A stretch of 64,000 bases of DNA from Qingrenia yutianensis (GCF_014385105.1 NZ_JACRTE010000005.1:1-64000), one strand, 5' to 3'; positions 1 to 8,592 are shown, counted from the stretch's first letter. Program-made: numbers and translations. The notes: generated by a model not told the origin, from the sequence alone.

Positions 1-190
1 TCAATAAAAGTATTTTAATGCAAATCTCATTTGCATCAACGTTTTATTTCAGTTTGTTTAGCTCATTACTAAACTTGGCTTAAAGCTTGTGTTAGCTTTA
101 AATTTTAACTCAATTCTCTTTAACGAGAACCTCTCTTTGCTGTTCAATTTTCAAAGACCAAATTCTGTTTTGTTGCTTTACTATCAGCAA
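1..190 (-). other. rRNA operon leader (16S expected just left of base 1)
   Basis: Read on the minus strand, this is a typical clostridial rRNA leader. A boxA-like stretch with the core TCTTTGAAAATTGAAC lies at about 142-158, and the segment ends at base 1 with TTTTATTGA, the bases that usually precede the conserved GAGTTTGATC start of 16S rRNA. Tandem promoters stand upstream at 198-340. The 16S gene itself is outside the window, so its presence is inferred. Confidence 0.75.
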
Positions 191-197
191 CTTTTAT

Positions 198-226
198 AGA
201 ATACCACATCTTCGTCGGTTTGTCAA
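198..226 (-). promoter_or_regulatory. rRNA promoter, proximal
   Basis: Minus-strand TTGACA (221-226), 17-bp spacer, TATTCT (198-203). The spacer ends in GATGTGG exactly as in the distal promoter, so the two are duplicates. Transcription would start near 190 and run left into the rRNA leader. Confidence 0.75.
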
Positions 227-311
227 CACTTTTTTACAAATTTTTTAAAAAAATTCAATTTTCAAAAATCTGTAATGTTCGGTGTGTTGCCCCTCACGAA
301 ACTGCCTTATA

Positions 312-340
312 AATATACCACATCGCGGACAAGTTGTCAA
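312..340 (-). promoter_or_regulatory. rRNA promoter, distal
   Basis: Minus-strand TTGACA (335-340), 17-bp spacer, TATATT (312-317). Together with the proximal copy it forms the tandem arrangement usual for growth-rate-controlled rRNA operons. Confidence 0.75.
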
Positions 341-475
341 CACTTTTTTTGAATTTTTTTCATTTTTTTACCTTTTGACTTTTTTCTTCATTATATAGCG
401 TTAAAAACTTTTTCATAAGATACATTGCCGATTACCGCAGCCAAAGAGGCAAAGCGTTGCTTCATACATCAAATT

Positions 476-512
476 TGCCGCAGGAAATACGCAAAATCAT
501 CCCTGCGGCGGT
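476..512 (-). terminator. terminator-like hairpin after the anti-sigma gene
   Basis: GCCGCAGGAAA pairs with TCCCTGCGGC around a 12-nt loop. On the minus strand it is followed by AAATTTG rather than a clean T-run. It separates the sigma/anti-sigma operon from the rRNA promoters. Confidence 0.5.
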
Positions 513-531
513 TTTGATGTTCACTCAAAAA

Positions 532-1317
532 TTATTTATTCAAAACTTCTTCTGCCATTTTTGTAAGTTCATCAGCCGAAAGCTTGCCGTCAAGCTGCAG
601 CAACTGATACTGTATTCCGTCTTTTACCCAGGTAACGCTCTGCACATTTTGAATTTTAACCTCGGGCGAACCGTAGCTGAACACAAGCTCGCCGTTTTCC
701 TCGGCTTTTTTGTCTGCATCGGTAAGCTTGTAATCGCCGGGAACAGTCTTATTTGCAAAACTGTAATAGTAAATATCAACACCGTTTACGGTTTCGGCAA
801 CATTGCCCTGCAATTCCGCCTCGGAATTAAATTTGTCCTGCGCAAAAATTACAATGTCGCCGTTTTTTTCGTAGTCAAACGATACAGACTTGAATTTTTC
901 AACCGAACCGCCGTTTTCATCTGTAAGGTTATTGTTTACAATACTGCCGTTTTTAAAAGCATAACCGTTTTCAAAAGTGTCAATAAGAACGGGCTTATAG
1001 CCTATGTCCTTTGTAACCTGCTGTGCCGTCGGAAGTGAATTGTAGTCGGGTGCGGACGACGACGAGCTGAACCAATTTGATACAATTCCGCTTGCGGCGA
1101 AAACCGATATACCCAAAACAAACGTTGCCGCGATTGCAATAAGCGCTATTTTCCTTTTTGATTTCATAGTGACAGACTTCCTTTCTTTATATGCGAAGTC
1201 AAGTTTTGCGTTTACATTTCGCTTGACCGCCTGAATATCAATGTCAAGCGGAGCGCAAAATTTTTCGTTCGCTTTTTTGATGTTCAAATCTTCAAACAAA
1301 TTGTTTTTTCTGTTCAT
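532..1317 (-). CDS. membrane-anchored anti-sigma-like protein
   Basis: The 261-residue protein has a charged cytoplasmic N-terminus (about 1-55), one hydrophobic segment (about 57-76) and an extracellular C-terminal domain. That is the layout of single-pass anti-sigma factors that hold an ECF sigma factor at the membrane. Its start overlaps the end of the upstream sigma gene by 4 nt, so the two are translationally coupled. I recognise no named domain in the outer part; it resembles the DUF4367-like domains of clostridial anti-sigma proteins, but this is weak. The function rests mainly on topology and pairing, and the inducing signal is unknown. Confidence 0.65.
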   Translation of the reverse strand: MNRKNNLFEDLNIKKANEKFCAPLDIDIQAVKRNVNAKLDFAYKERKSVTMKSKRKIALIAIAATFVLGISVFAASGIVSNWFSSSSSAPDYNSLPTAQQVTKDIGYKPVLIDTFENGYAFKNGSIVNNNLTDENGGSVEKFKSVSFDYEKNGDIVIFAQDKFNSEAELQGNVAETVNGVDIYYYSFANKTVPGDYKLTDADKKAEENGELVFSYGSPEVKIQNVQSVTWVKDGIQYQLLQLDGKLSADELTKMAEEVLNK

Positions 1318-1853
1318 AACATTTCCCTCGCATTTGATAAAATTATTTTCAGTTTGCGTTTTCCGCGCGAAAGCTTGGTTTTCACGGTTGATACGTTAAT
1401 TCCCGTTGCTTTTGAAATTTCCTTAATTTTTTCGTTAAATTTGTAATAACGGACAAATATTTCGCTGTCAGGCTCGCCCAAACTCATAACCGCGTCCCAT
1501 AGCGCATTGCTCTCGGTATTTTGTTCAATCGGCGCGGATTGGTCTGCAAGTTCAATATCGTCTATGCAAACGGAGTCCGTCTTTTTGTTAAGCCTTTTCA
1601 ACGCAAAATTGCGTGCCGCGGCGGCGATATACGACCGTATTGTGCCTTTTTGCAAATCTATGTAATCCGCATTTTTCCATAGTGCAACAAACACGTCGGA
1701 CACAATTTCTTCAATGTCTTCTTTCGGCAGACTGTTTCCTGCCATATTATACAAAACCGTGCTTAAATACGGTGTGTATACCTCAACCGCCTCGTCTATT
1801 GAATTTGGTTCGCGTTTTTTGAGCCGTTCCAACAGCTTTGTTTCATATGCCAT
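1314..1853 (-). CDS. ECF-type sigma-70 family RNA polymerase sigma factor
   Basis: A 179-residue sigma factor of ECF size. A sigma-2 region is visible at about 20-85 (YTPYLSTVLYNMAGN, then DVFVALWKNADYI), and a sigma-4 helix-turn-helix at the C-terminus (KIKEISKATGINVSTVKTKLSRG, read in two parts around residues 142-165). It directs RNA polymerase to a small regulon, usually including its own promoter. It is first gene of a two-gene operon with the anti-sigma gene. The start ATG lies 8 nt from a weak purine-rich ribosome site. A TGAAAC motif upstream could be its autoregulatory promoter. Confidence 0.85.
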   Translation of the reverse strand: MAYETKLLERLKKREPNSIDEAVEVYTPYLSTVLYNMAGNSLPKEDIEEIVSDVFVALWKNADYIDLQKGTIRSYIAAAARNFALKRLNKKTDSVCIDDIELADQSAPIEQNTESNALWDAVMSLGEPDSEIFVRYYKFNEKIKEISKATGINVSTVKTKLSRGKRKLKIILSNAREML

Positions 1854-1906
1854 TTCAAACCCGCTTTCTTTTGTGCAAAGTTAAAAGCTTTTAGTCTTTA
1901 CAACTT

Positions 1907-1937
1907 TATATATCCCTAAAAAGCGAAAAAAGTTTCA
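1907..1937 (-). promoter_or_regulatory. possible autoregulatory ECF promoter
   Basis: Minus-strand TGAAAC (1932-1937) followed by a T-run and TATATA near 1907-1912. TGAAAC is the -35 core of several Firmicute ECF sigma factors, but the -10 lacks the usual CGT, so the assignment is tentative. Confidence 0.35.
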
Positions 1938-1992
1938 CCATTTGAAAAAATTATTATAATTCTTACACGTGCAGAGATTTCTATTAAATAAT

Positions 1993-2022
1993 ATAAAAAA
2001 GGCAACCTTTACAGATTGCCTT
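1993..2022 (-). terminator. rho-independent terminator
   Basis: AAGGCAA (1999-2005) pairs with TTGCCTT (2016-2022); on the minus strand a run of six T follows. It terminates the decayed AraC gene that ends at 2041. Confidence 0.7.
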
Positions 2023-2040
2023 GGAGTTTGCATATAAAAC

Positions 2041-2572
2041 TTAATTTGTCAGTTTCTTTTCCACCGCAATCCAGATTTCGCAGGTATAATCTGCATTATG
2101 CGTATCTGCCGACGGGTAGCTTTCAATCTCGATACCGCAGGGCTGATATTCGCTCGCCGGAAAAAACTCGGTGCAGATATACTTATACACCTTCTGAAAA
2201 GCCTCGGGCATTTTGCCGACACTTTTAAACACGGCATACGTATGCGCCGGGATAGTTTCAACCGTGAAATAGTCCTCATCAATCTTTCCGCCGTTATAAT
2301 GCGCGCGAAAAACTTTCGGGCGAATCGTAGCCGTATTTCAGCGCGATGTCAATTACTTTTTCGTTTGTTGACGCAAGTTCGCTGCCGGCGAGCGACAGTC
2401 TGCGCAAACGAATGTAATCGCCCAAACTGTAACCGCAAACCGCGCTGAACACGCGCTGAAAATGAAAGCTTGACGAATATGCCGACTTTGCAACTTTCTC
2501 AAAATCAATCGGCTCCGTTATATGCTCCTCTACATAATCCAGCGCACGCTGAAGTCCCGAAATCCAATCCAT
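2041..2572 (-). pseudogene. AraC-GyrI type regulator, internally deleted and frameshifted
   Basis: From an ATG at 2572 (GGAG 9 nt upstream) the first ~95 codons encode a complete AraC double helix-turn-helix ending SPESFSRA. The frame then stops at 2294. One frame over, the sequence continues as the end of a GyrI-like effector-binding domain (IDEDYFTVETIPAHTYAVF ... YTCEIWIAVEKK) to the stop at 2041. Intact family members are about 285-300 residues, so roughly 100 residues joining the two domains are missing. The lesion appears to be one out-of-frame deletion. The HTH part could still be made as a short DNA-binding protein. Confidence 0.75.
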
Positions 2573-2612
2573 TTTTCTCATCTCCATAAACACATTATAC
2601 GGCAACTTTGCA

Positions 2613-2951
2613 TTATTTTCCTGATATTTGATGCTTTGATGTGCTATGTTTTTTTATGATTTTTTCTGCCGTTGCACCGTCAATTTGATTAACGGTTACA
2701 AACTCACCATTGAAAAACACCGCAAAATTATTAAACACACACGGCAGATTTTTTGCCGTTTCGAGCGGTGCATACTCAATAAATACGCACGCGTTTACGT
2801 TAAGTTTGCGGAAAATATGCCCCTCTTTGAGCCTCTCAGAAAGCCACTTTTTCTTTGCGTCAATACCGCTGTGCGCGTTTTTGCGGATAATACAGCAAAC
2901 GTGCTCGTCACAAAGATTTTCCGGCGTCAGATTGATAAATTCAGCATCCAT
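2613..2951 (-). pseudogene. YoaP-like GNAT acetyltransferase with internal deletion
   Basis: A 112-codon open frame with a good ribosome site (GAAAGGAAACTGAA before ATG). Residues 1-62 match the start of YoaP-type N-acetyltransferases (HVCCIIRKN, AKKKWLSERLKEGHIFRKL, ACVFIEYAPLE). Residues 63-105 match their extreme C-terminal thioredoxin-like end (KNLPCVFNNFAVFFNGEFVT). Full-length relatives are about 250 residues, so the acetyl-CoA-binding core is missing. The junction lies at LETA, a motif I recall near both break points in intact relatives, suggesting deletion between short repeats. The frame is preserved; activity as an acetyltransferase is unlikely. Confidence 0.7.
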
Positions 2952-2952
2952 T

Positions 2953-3096
2953 TCAGTTTCCTTTCTGTATGAGTTTCAAAAATCTTTTGTTCAGCCACGC
3001 TTTTTTCGACGACACCTGAATATCTTTGTTGTTTGAAATAGCACAGCAGATATGCTCTTTTTCAATATTTTCTTTTGTAACTTTTATATATTCCAT
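2953..3096 (-). pseudogene. second YoaP-like fragment, internally deleted
   Basis: From the ATG at 3096 (GAGGTG 8 nt upstream) 47 codons read EYIKVTKENIEKEHICCAI then AWLNKRF, the N-terminus of the same YoaP-like family. They pass directly into LKLIQKGN, which resembles the last residues of the family. It is therefore a paralogue of the next gene downstream with an even larger internal loss. It stops 2 nt before that gene starts, so the pair was once an operon. Confidence 0.6.
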
Positions 3097-3193
3097 AATT
3101 TCGGCACCTCGTTTTGTACTCTTAATAATGATTATACTTTGTTTTTGCGGTGTTGTCAATTATTTTTGAATATTGATTAAAAATTTTTAAACA

Positions 3194-3236
3194 CAAAAAA
3201 ACACATCGGCAATTTTCATTGCCGATGTGTTTTTTA
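3194..3236 (-). terminator. strong bidirectional terminator
   Basis: AAAACACATCGGCAA pairs perfectly with TTGCCGATGTGTTTT around a 6-nt loop, with A-runs and T-runs on both sides. It ends the SLH operon on the minus strand. Confidence 0.85.
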
Positions 3237-3244
3237 ACTTTAAA

Positions 3245-4483
3245 TTAGTCTTCCAAAGCTCTGCTCAAGAATGTAACAATCTGTCCCCTTGTGCAAGTAT
3301 CGTCGGGTGAGAATGTTGTTGCGCTTGTACCTGCGGTAACGTTGTTTTTAACCGCCCACGCAACCGCCTCGGCAAAGCCCGCGCCGTTTGAAACGTCGCT
3401 GAACGTGCCCGAAATTTCGGTTCTCGGCGAGTTTGCGTTTTTCCACAAATATTCAACGGTGGACGACCTTGTGCAGGGAGTGTTGCCCTCAAATTTGTCA
3501 CCCGTAACCATATCTTTGCCGTATGCCCAGATTGCCGCGTCATAGAAGTAGTCGCTTGCCGAGATGTCTGTGAACGGATTTTCGATTTCAGCCTTGGGCG
3601 AACCTACCGCACGCCAGAGGAATGTCAAAATCTGCGCTCTTGTGCAGGTCAAATCGGGCGAGAAAGTTGTTTCGCTTGTGCCCTGTGTGATGTTTTTGCC
3701 TACTGCCCATTTTACAGCAGAAGCATAATACGCATCGTCTGCAACGTCCGCAAAATTGATTTCTGTCTTTGTTTCTGTATTTTCGTCTGTTGTTTTGCTG
3801 TCCTCTTTGTCAGCGTCTTTGTTTGTTTCGTCGGTTGTTTCAAGCAGGCGGAGTGTGTTGTAAACTCTCATAGTGTCTGTTTCATTTCCGAGTGTGAATT
3901 TAATAAAGCATTTTGCCGAACCTTTTTTTGTTGCGGTAGAATCTACTTTTTCAAATTCGCCTGTAAGCTCAACAGTGCTTCCGTTTGTGATAACTTTTTT
4001 AACCGACTCCAAAATGTCCTCTGCCGTAACGTCGGGGTCGAGCGAAACGTTCTGGAAGATTGCTTTTGCCGCCGCTATATCTTTTGCAAGATTTTCTTTG
4101 TCAGCGTTTGCCGTTGCCGCGTCGCCCGTAAGTTTCGGGATTTTTGCGTCATACATTTCGTGACGTGTGTAAGGTCCGCACTTAAACATAATGTTTACGA
4201 AAATCGAACCGTCTTTTTCGCTTGTAGCGTTGTAAATGCGGAAGTCTGTTTCTTTCGAGAAACCAAGTTCAACCGTGCTTCCGTCGGGAAGAATTTTCTT
4301 AGCCGCGCTCAAAAACTCATCTGCTGTCATATCGTTATAGATACCCATTGTGCCGATACCGTCTTTGATTGCTTTCATTGCGGTTTTAATTTCGCCCTCT
4401 TCATCAATAGCGAAAACCGCCGTCGGCAAAACCGGAAACATTACGCATAATGCCATCAGTAAACCTAATACTCTCTTAACCAT
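3245..4483 (-). CDS. secreted protein with three C-terminal S-layer homology domains
   Basis: A 412-residue exported protein. Residues 1-25 are a signal peptide. Two repeated segments follow (about 30-125 and 128-215, each with a D-x-T-A-[ED]-[ED] helix start and a VELGFS/VELTGEF strand). A T/E/D-rich linker lies at 217-245 and three SLH domains at about 246-412. SLH domains bind pyruvylated wall polymer and hold the protein on the cell surface. The N-terminal repeats also occur in the upstream CAP-domain protein, 24 bp away in the same operon. I do not recognise their function. Confidence 0.8.
   Translation of the reverse strand: MVKRVLGLLMALCVMFPVLPTAVFAIDEEGEIKTAMKAIKDGIGTMGIYNDMTADEFLSAAKKILPDGSTVELGFSKETDFRIYNATSEKDGSIFVNIMFKCGPYTRHEMYDAKIPKLTGDAATANADKENLAKDIAAAKAIFQNVSLDPDVTAEDILESVKKVITNGSTVELTGEFEKVDSTATKKGSAKCFIKFTLGNETDTMRVYNTLRLLETTDETNKDADKEDSKTTDENTETKTEINFADVADDAYYASAVKWAVGKNITQGTSETTFSPDLTCTRAQILTFLWRAVGSPKAEIENPFTDISASDYFYDAAIWAYGKDMVTGDKFEGNTPCTRSSTVEYLWKNANSPRTEISGTFSDVSNGAGFAEAVAWAVKNNVTAGTSATTFSPDDTCTRGQIVTFLSRALED
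3267..3436 (-). repeat. 170-bp block identical to 4527-4696
   Basis: Every base of 3267-3436 equals the base 1260 positions downstream. The block encodes most of the last SLH domain of the 412-residue protein; the sequences diverge on both sides. Confidence 0.9.
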
Positions 4484-4507
4484 TTTTCTTTCTCCTTTTT
4501 ATTTAAA

Positions 4508-6745
4508 TTATTGTATTGCCCTGTTTAAGAATGTAACAATCTGTCCCCTTGTGCAAGTATCGTCGGGTGAGAATGTTGTTGCGCTTGTACCTGCGGTAAC
4601 GTTGTTTTTAACCGCCCACGCAACCGCCTCGGCAAAGCCCGCGCCGTTTGAAACGTCGCTGAACGTGCCCGAAATTTCGGTTCTCGGCGAGTTTGCATTT
4701 TTCCACAGATATTCAACGGTGGACGACCTTGTGCAAGGTGTATTTCCGTCAAATTTACTGCCCGAAACCATACCTTTGCCGTACGCCCAAAGCGCCGCGT
4801 CATAGTAATAGTCGCTTGACGATACATCTGCAAACGGATTTTCGATTTCAGCCTTGGGCGAACCTACCGCACGCCAGAGGAATGTCAGAATCTGCGCTCT
4901 TGTGCAGGTGTCATTCGGCGAGAACGTCGATGCGCCCGTGCCCTGTGTGATGTTTCTTTCAACCGCCCATTTTACCGCATCGGCAAAATAATCGGCGGAT
5001 TTTACGTCTGCAAATGCAGTGACGTTTGATGTATTTGTATTTTCCGTTTTGTTATCTTCGGTTTTTGTTTCTTCCTCGGTGTTCTTCACAGGTTTGGACC
5101 AGTTTGCGCTGCCGCCCGTTGTAAGATAAATTCTGTCCGCCGAGTCGCTCATACGGAGATTAAGCGTGTAACCGCTTTCGGTTTTTGTCATATACTCAAG
5201 GTCAATCGGAACATATGAAACCATTCCGTCGCTCGCTGTGCAGATAAGATAATCTTTCTGCATTTCGTCCGTATCTATGTAGTTCGTCTTGCCCGATGCG
5301 GTAACAACCGAAGTAATCCAAGTCGGAACACCTGCAAAAAGCTGAACAGCCGTGCCTGTTTCTTCAGCGTCATATACGCCGACGCCCATATAGTTATAAC
5401 CGCTTTTGAGGAGGTTTGCGCGGTGTCCGTCACTGTTCATCCAGGAATTCATCGCATTTTCGCCCGAAACTGCGCGCGCCTTTGCGTCACATTTATAGAT
5501 GTTTTCGCCCGCGGTCGAATAGCTCAACCCTGTAATTGCAGTGAAGGGTTTTTGTCCGTTCGGTCTTGTATGCGAAAAGCTTTCCACAAGTTCAACCTCA
5601 CGGATACTGCACGCATTCTGCAAAACCTCGGGCATTGTGAGGAGCACCGAGCCGACTTTGTTTCTCTCAATGTTTGTAAGTCTTAAAATTTCCCATTCTT
5701 CTTTGTTAATCAAGGTTTTGTCAACCGGCAGTTTTCTTACAAGCTTGGGAAGTGTTTCGCTGAAACGCGTTTCGCGTTCTTCATCGCCGAGAGTCATTGT
5801 AAGATAAGCGGTGATGTTGCCGTCCTCTTTGAATGTCGCGTTTATTTTGTTAAACGATTTCCAGGACACTTTTGTGCCGTTTTTAACAGCTTTTTCGGCA
5901 ACTTCAAGCATTTCTTCCTTTGTGGTTCTGTTGTCGTACGCAATTTCGTCCATTGCAACGCCGATAAGATGTCTGTCCTCGTCAATCGCCTTTGTTGTTT
6001 CGTTCACAATCAAAGGAAGTGTTTTTGCCGCGGGAACCGCGTCCTCAACGGTACCGCACTTGAGCGTGAGAGTTGCGGAAACGGTGCCGTTTACCGTGCT
6101 CGACGATTTGACAATTTTAAAATTCGCCTTGTCAAGCGTGATTATAACATCGTTGTTATCCGTCGCGTCCATAGCCATTTTCAAAATGTCTGTTGAAGTT
6201 GTGTCGTTTGAAACCTCAAAAGTCCACATAGCGTCGCTTATCGCTTTTTTTGCCGCATTTATGTATTTTTTAGCCGTTGCCTCGTCTATTTTGCCGTCGG
6301 AAACGTCTTCCTTCACAGGTTCGCTGTCGCCGTCGTCGGTAGTCAAACCGCCGAACGCCCTGCTGTCGGTGCCTGCCGGAATTTCTTTTTTAACCGTGAG
6401 TGCCTCCTCGCCGTCGTCTATAAAAATGCTCACATCTGCGCTCACATATCCTGCCTTTGTTGCCGTGGGACTTACAACCTTAAAACGTTCAACCAAAAAT
6501 CCCGTGCCGACAAACGAGTTTGTCGAGTATTCGCACGCACCGAACAAAAGGTTTTCCATATCTTCTTTAGTAAAGTTTACATCCACATCCGCTTTTTCGA
6601 GCAAATCGAGAAAACGTTCCATATTTTTCTCGCACGCAGTCTGCGCGTCGTCAATCACCGTTATGGCGTACGCAGTTGTATGCGGTGTCTGCACTGCGCC
6701 GAGCATAAGCGCCGCCGCACAGGCACAAGCCAAAAATTTCTTCAT
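4508..6745 (-). CDS. secreted CAP-domain protein with three SLH domains
   Basis: About 745 residues from the ATG at 6745 (GGGAAGTG 5 nt upstream; the frame is open further but lacks a ribosome site). A signal peptide (1-26) is followed by three related ~95-residue segments, then a CAP/SCP domain at about 353-480 (LRLTNIERNKVG, AGENIY, NSWMNSDGHRANLLK, YMGVGVY), and three SLH domains at about 580-745. CAP proteins with SLH anchors are common on clostridial surfaces; roles proposed include wall remodelling or lipid binding. It is the first gene of a two-gene operon with its own promoter at 6797-6825. Confidence 0.85.
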   Translation of the reverse strand: MKKFLACACAAALMLGAVQTPHTTAYAITVIDDAQTACEKNMERFLDLLEKADVDVNFTKEDMENLLFGACEYSTNSFVGTGFLVERFKVVSPTATKAGYVSADVSIFIDDGEEALTVKKEIPAGTDSRAFGGLTTDDGDSEPVKEDVSDGKIDEATAKKYINAAKKAISDAMWTFEVSNDTTSTDILKMAMDATDNNDVIITLDKANFKIVKSSSTVNGTVSATLTLKCGTVEDAVPAAKTLPLIVNETTKAIDEDRHLIGVAMDEIAYDNRTTKEEMLEVAEKAVKNGTKVSWKSFNKINATFKEDGNITAYLTMTLGDEERETRFSETLPKLVRKLPVDKTLINKEEWEILRLTNIERNKVGSVLLTMPEVLQNACSIREVELVESFSHTRPNGQKPFTAITGLSYSTAGENIYKCDAKARAVSGENAMNSWMNSDGHRANLLKSGYNYMGVGVYDAEETGTAVQLFAGVPTWITSVVTASGKTNYIDTDEMQKDYLICTASDGMVSYVPIDLEYMTKTESGYTLNLRMSDSADRIYLTTGGSANWSKPVKNTEEETKTEDNKTENTNTSNVTAFADVKSADYFADAVKWAVERNITQGTGASTFSPNDTCTRAQILTFLWRAVGSPKAEIENPFADVSSSDYYYDAALWAYGKGMVSGSKFDGNTPCTRSSTVEYLWKNANSPRTEISGTFSDVSNGAGFAEAVAWAVKNNVTAGTSATTFSPDDTCTRGQIVTFLNRAIQ
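4527..4696 (-). repeat. 170-bp block identical to 3267-3436
   Basis: Second copy of the identical block, encoding the final SLH domain of the CAP protein. Synonymous sites are unchanged too, which implies recent gene conversion or duplication. Confidence 0.9.
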
Positions 6746-6796
6746 CACTGCACTTCCCTTTTTTATAAAAAATATATGTTTCTTCACAACGTTATA

Positions 6797-6825
6797 ATTA
6801 TACAAAATTTTTTCTCATTTTGCAA
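6797..6825 (-). promoter_or_regulatory. sigma-A-type promoter of the CAP-SLH operon
   Basis: Minus-strand TTGCAA (6820-6825), 17-bp spacer, TATAAT (6797-6802). Confidence 0.7.
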
Positions 6826-6890
6826 CAGCTTTTTGATATTTTTGCAAAAATTTACACAAAAATTTTACGGCACAATTTGATGTAAAAAAC

Positions 6891-6918
6891 TTGAAAATCC
6901 GTCACTTTGTGATATAAT
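6891..6918 (+). promoter_or_regulatory. sigma-A-type promoter of the KDG kinase gene
   Basis: TTGAAA (6891-6896), 16-bp spacer, TATAAT (6913-6918), 23 bp before the start codon. Confidence 0.65.
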
Positions 6919-6940
6919 GATGTCAAAGGAGAGATGATAT

Positions 6941-7963
6941 ATGTTTAAAGCAAACACGGAATTTGACATTATCGGTATGGGTGAAGTTATGTTACGCCTG
7001 TCACCGCCGGCAAAAGAGAAAATTTCGCAGTGCGAAACGTTTGAAAAAACAATCGGCGGAAGTGAGCTTAACGTTGTGTCGGGCGCGTCTATGCTCGGCG
7101 TGCGCTCGGCAATAATCACAAAAATTCCGCAAAACAAAATCGGGCATTTTGTGCGCAACAAAATCCGCTACGGAAACGTGAGCGACGATTACATTGTCTA
7201 CGACCAATCTGCTGACGCGCGTCTGGGTGTCTATTATTACGAGAGCGGTGCTTACCCGAGAAAATCGACCGTCATTTACGACCGTGCTCGTTCGTCTATG
7301 TGCACATTGAGTTTAGACGAACTTCCGAGCGATATTTACGAAAAAACAAAGGTTTTCCACATCAGCAGTATCACGCTTGCGATAGACAAAAACCTTCGTG
7401 AAACCGCGCTCGAAATGATTAAGCGTTTTCACAAAGCCGGTGCGCTTATTTCGTTTGACGTAAACTACCGTTCCGCGCTGTGGAGCGAGGAAGAGGCGCG
7501 AGAGGTTATACAAAGCATTTTAAAATACGTCGATTTTCTTTTTGTTTCGGAGGAAACGTCGCGCCGTATGCTCCAAAGAGAGGGCACGCTTGAAGAAATT
7601 ATGCAGGGATACGTTAAAGATTACGGATGCAAACTTGTGGCAACCACGCGCCGTGAAGTTATTTCGCCGATGCGCCACAATTTTAATTCAAAAATCTTTT
7701 ACGGCGGCAAATTCTACGAAGAAAAACCGTATAACAACATTGAGGTTATCGACCGTATAGGAAGCGGTGACGCGTATCTTGCAGGCGTTTTGTACGGTCT
7801 TATCAAAACGGGCGATATTACAAGCGCGCTCGAAATAGGCAATGCCACATCGGCGGTTAAAAACACCGTTGTTGGCGATATGTCGGCAAGCAGTATCGAC
7901 GAAATTTTAAGTGTTATAAAGTCGCACAAGGCAACGGGAAGACAGGACGAAATGGTGAGATAA
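6941..7963 (+). CDS. kdgK: PfkB-family sugar kinase, likely 2-dehydro-3-deoxygluconokinase
   Basis: The 340-residue ribokinase-fold enzyme would phosphorylate 2-keto-3-deoxygluconate (KDG) at the 6-hydroxyl using ATP. The N-terminal IIGMGEVMLRLSPP and GGSELNVVSGASMLG segments form the sugar site. The anion-hole motif RIGSGDAYLAG carries the catalytic base Asp277 near the C-terminus. AAAGGAGAG lies upstream of the ATG. The gene stands alone, but KDPG aldolase (19555) and the hexuronate operon (35793-41541) would make and use its substrate and product. The exact sugar is inferred; other keto-deoxy acids are possible. Confidence 0.8.
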   Translation: MFKANTEFDIIGMGEVMLRLSPPAKEKISQCETFEKTIGGSELNVVSGASMLGVRSAIITKIPQNKIGHFVRNKIRYGNVSDDYIVYDQSADARLGVYYYESGAYPRKSTVIYDRARSSMCTLSLDELPSDIYEKTKVFHISSITLAIDKNLRETALEMIKRFHKAGALISFDVNYRSALWSEEEAREVIQSILKYVDFLFVSEETSRRMLQREGTLEEIMQGYVKDYGCKLVATTRREVISPMRHNFNSKIFYGGKFYEEKPYNNIEVIDRIGSGDAYLAGVLYGLIKTGDITSALEIGNATSAVKNTVVGDMSASSIDEILSVIKSHKATGRQDEMVR

Positions 7964-8005
7964 ACCGTTGCCAAAAACGGTTGTTGCAATCGGCGGCAGC
8001 TTTGA

Positions 8006-8221
8006 TTTTTCAAAGTCGGCTGCAGCGACAAAGACAATATATCCGACTATGCGCGTGTTCCTATGGAATGGTGCTTTGCAAACTACGTAATGTTTGATGT
8101 TGTTGACAGGTCGAACGGATACGAAATTCTTATCGGCGCGAAAATCGCTCCCACACGTGCGGACACCGCGCTTATCTTCAGCAAAATAGGAACGTTGCTC
8201 GAAAATGAGGCAAAAAACTAA
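8006..8221 (+). pseudogene. unrecognised coding remnant after kdgK
   Basis: The frame opens right after a stop at 8003 and runs 71 codons to TAA at 8219. It contains protein-like sequence (DYARVPMEWCFANYVMFDVV, GYEILIGAKIAPTRADTALI). A neighbouring frame just upstream also looks coding (KTVVAIGGSFDFSKSAA). There is no start codon with a ribosome site. It looks like the frameshifted C-terminal end of a lost gene; I cannot name the family. Confidence 0.4.
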
Positions 8222-8316
8222 ATTATTTATCCAAATAAAAATTTTAACCTGCTCCGAAAGCTCCGCCGTTTTAACCTCCGAGCATGCCGAAACGGTATAG
8301 GTTTTTCCACTTTTCA

Positions 8317-8512
8317 AAAGCGGAGATGTGATAAATACCGCTTTATAATCGCCGTCGGTGTCGAAATATATGTTTGCAATGGTGTAAGGCGTATAGTCTT
8401 TGTTTTAAAAATCAAGCTCCATATGCTTTTGCAAAACGTTTATAACGCTTTCATATGCCTGTTTATCCAGCATATATTTATGCTCGTATCGGTTAAAAAC
8501 TTCTATTGCCAT
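8317..8512 (-). pseudogene. VTC-domain (polyphosphate polymerase-like) gene remnant
   Basis: An ATG at 8512 preceded by GGGAGGGTG starts AIEVFNRYEHKYMLD, the hallmark beginning of bacterial VTC-domain proteins. After KHMELDF an in-frame TAA (8405-8407) interrupts the frame. The same frame then continues as NKDYTPYTIANIYFDT, again matching the family. The basic tunnel motifs that normally follow are absent and the frame soon loses similarity. Intact VTC proteins are about 230 residues or more, so this gene is dead through a nonsense codon plus loss of its 3' part. Confidence 0.7.
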
Positions 8513-8592
8513 AGCCGTTCACCCTCCCTAATGTTTAATGAAATTATAGTTTTCCAAGGTTAAATCAAAGTTAAGAAAATGTAATTTTTTGC

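Noticed and set aside
3245..6745. CRISPR-like repeats in the SLH region
   Set aside because: The repeats are long, coding and only two or three in number; no spacer pattern occurs anywhere in the window.
5811..6797. Long plus-strand open frame (328 codons) opposite the CAP-SLH gene
   Set aside because: It is the antisense shadow of a gene with a clear signal peptide and domains; it is Ser/Val/Phe rich with no ribosome site.
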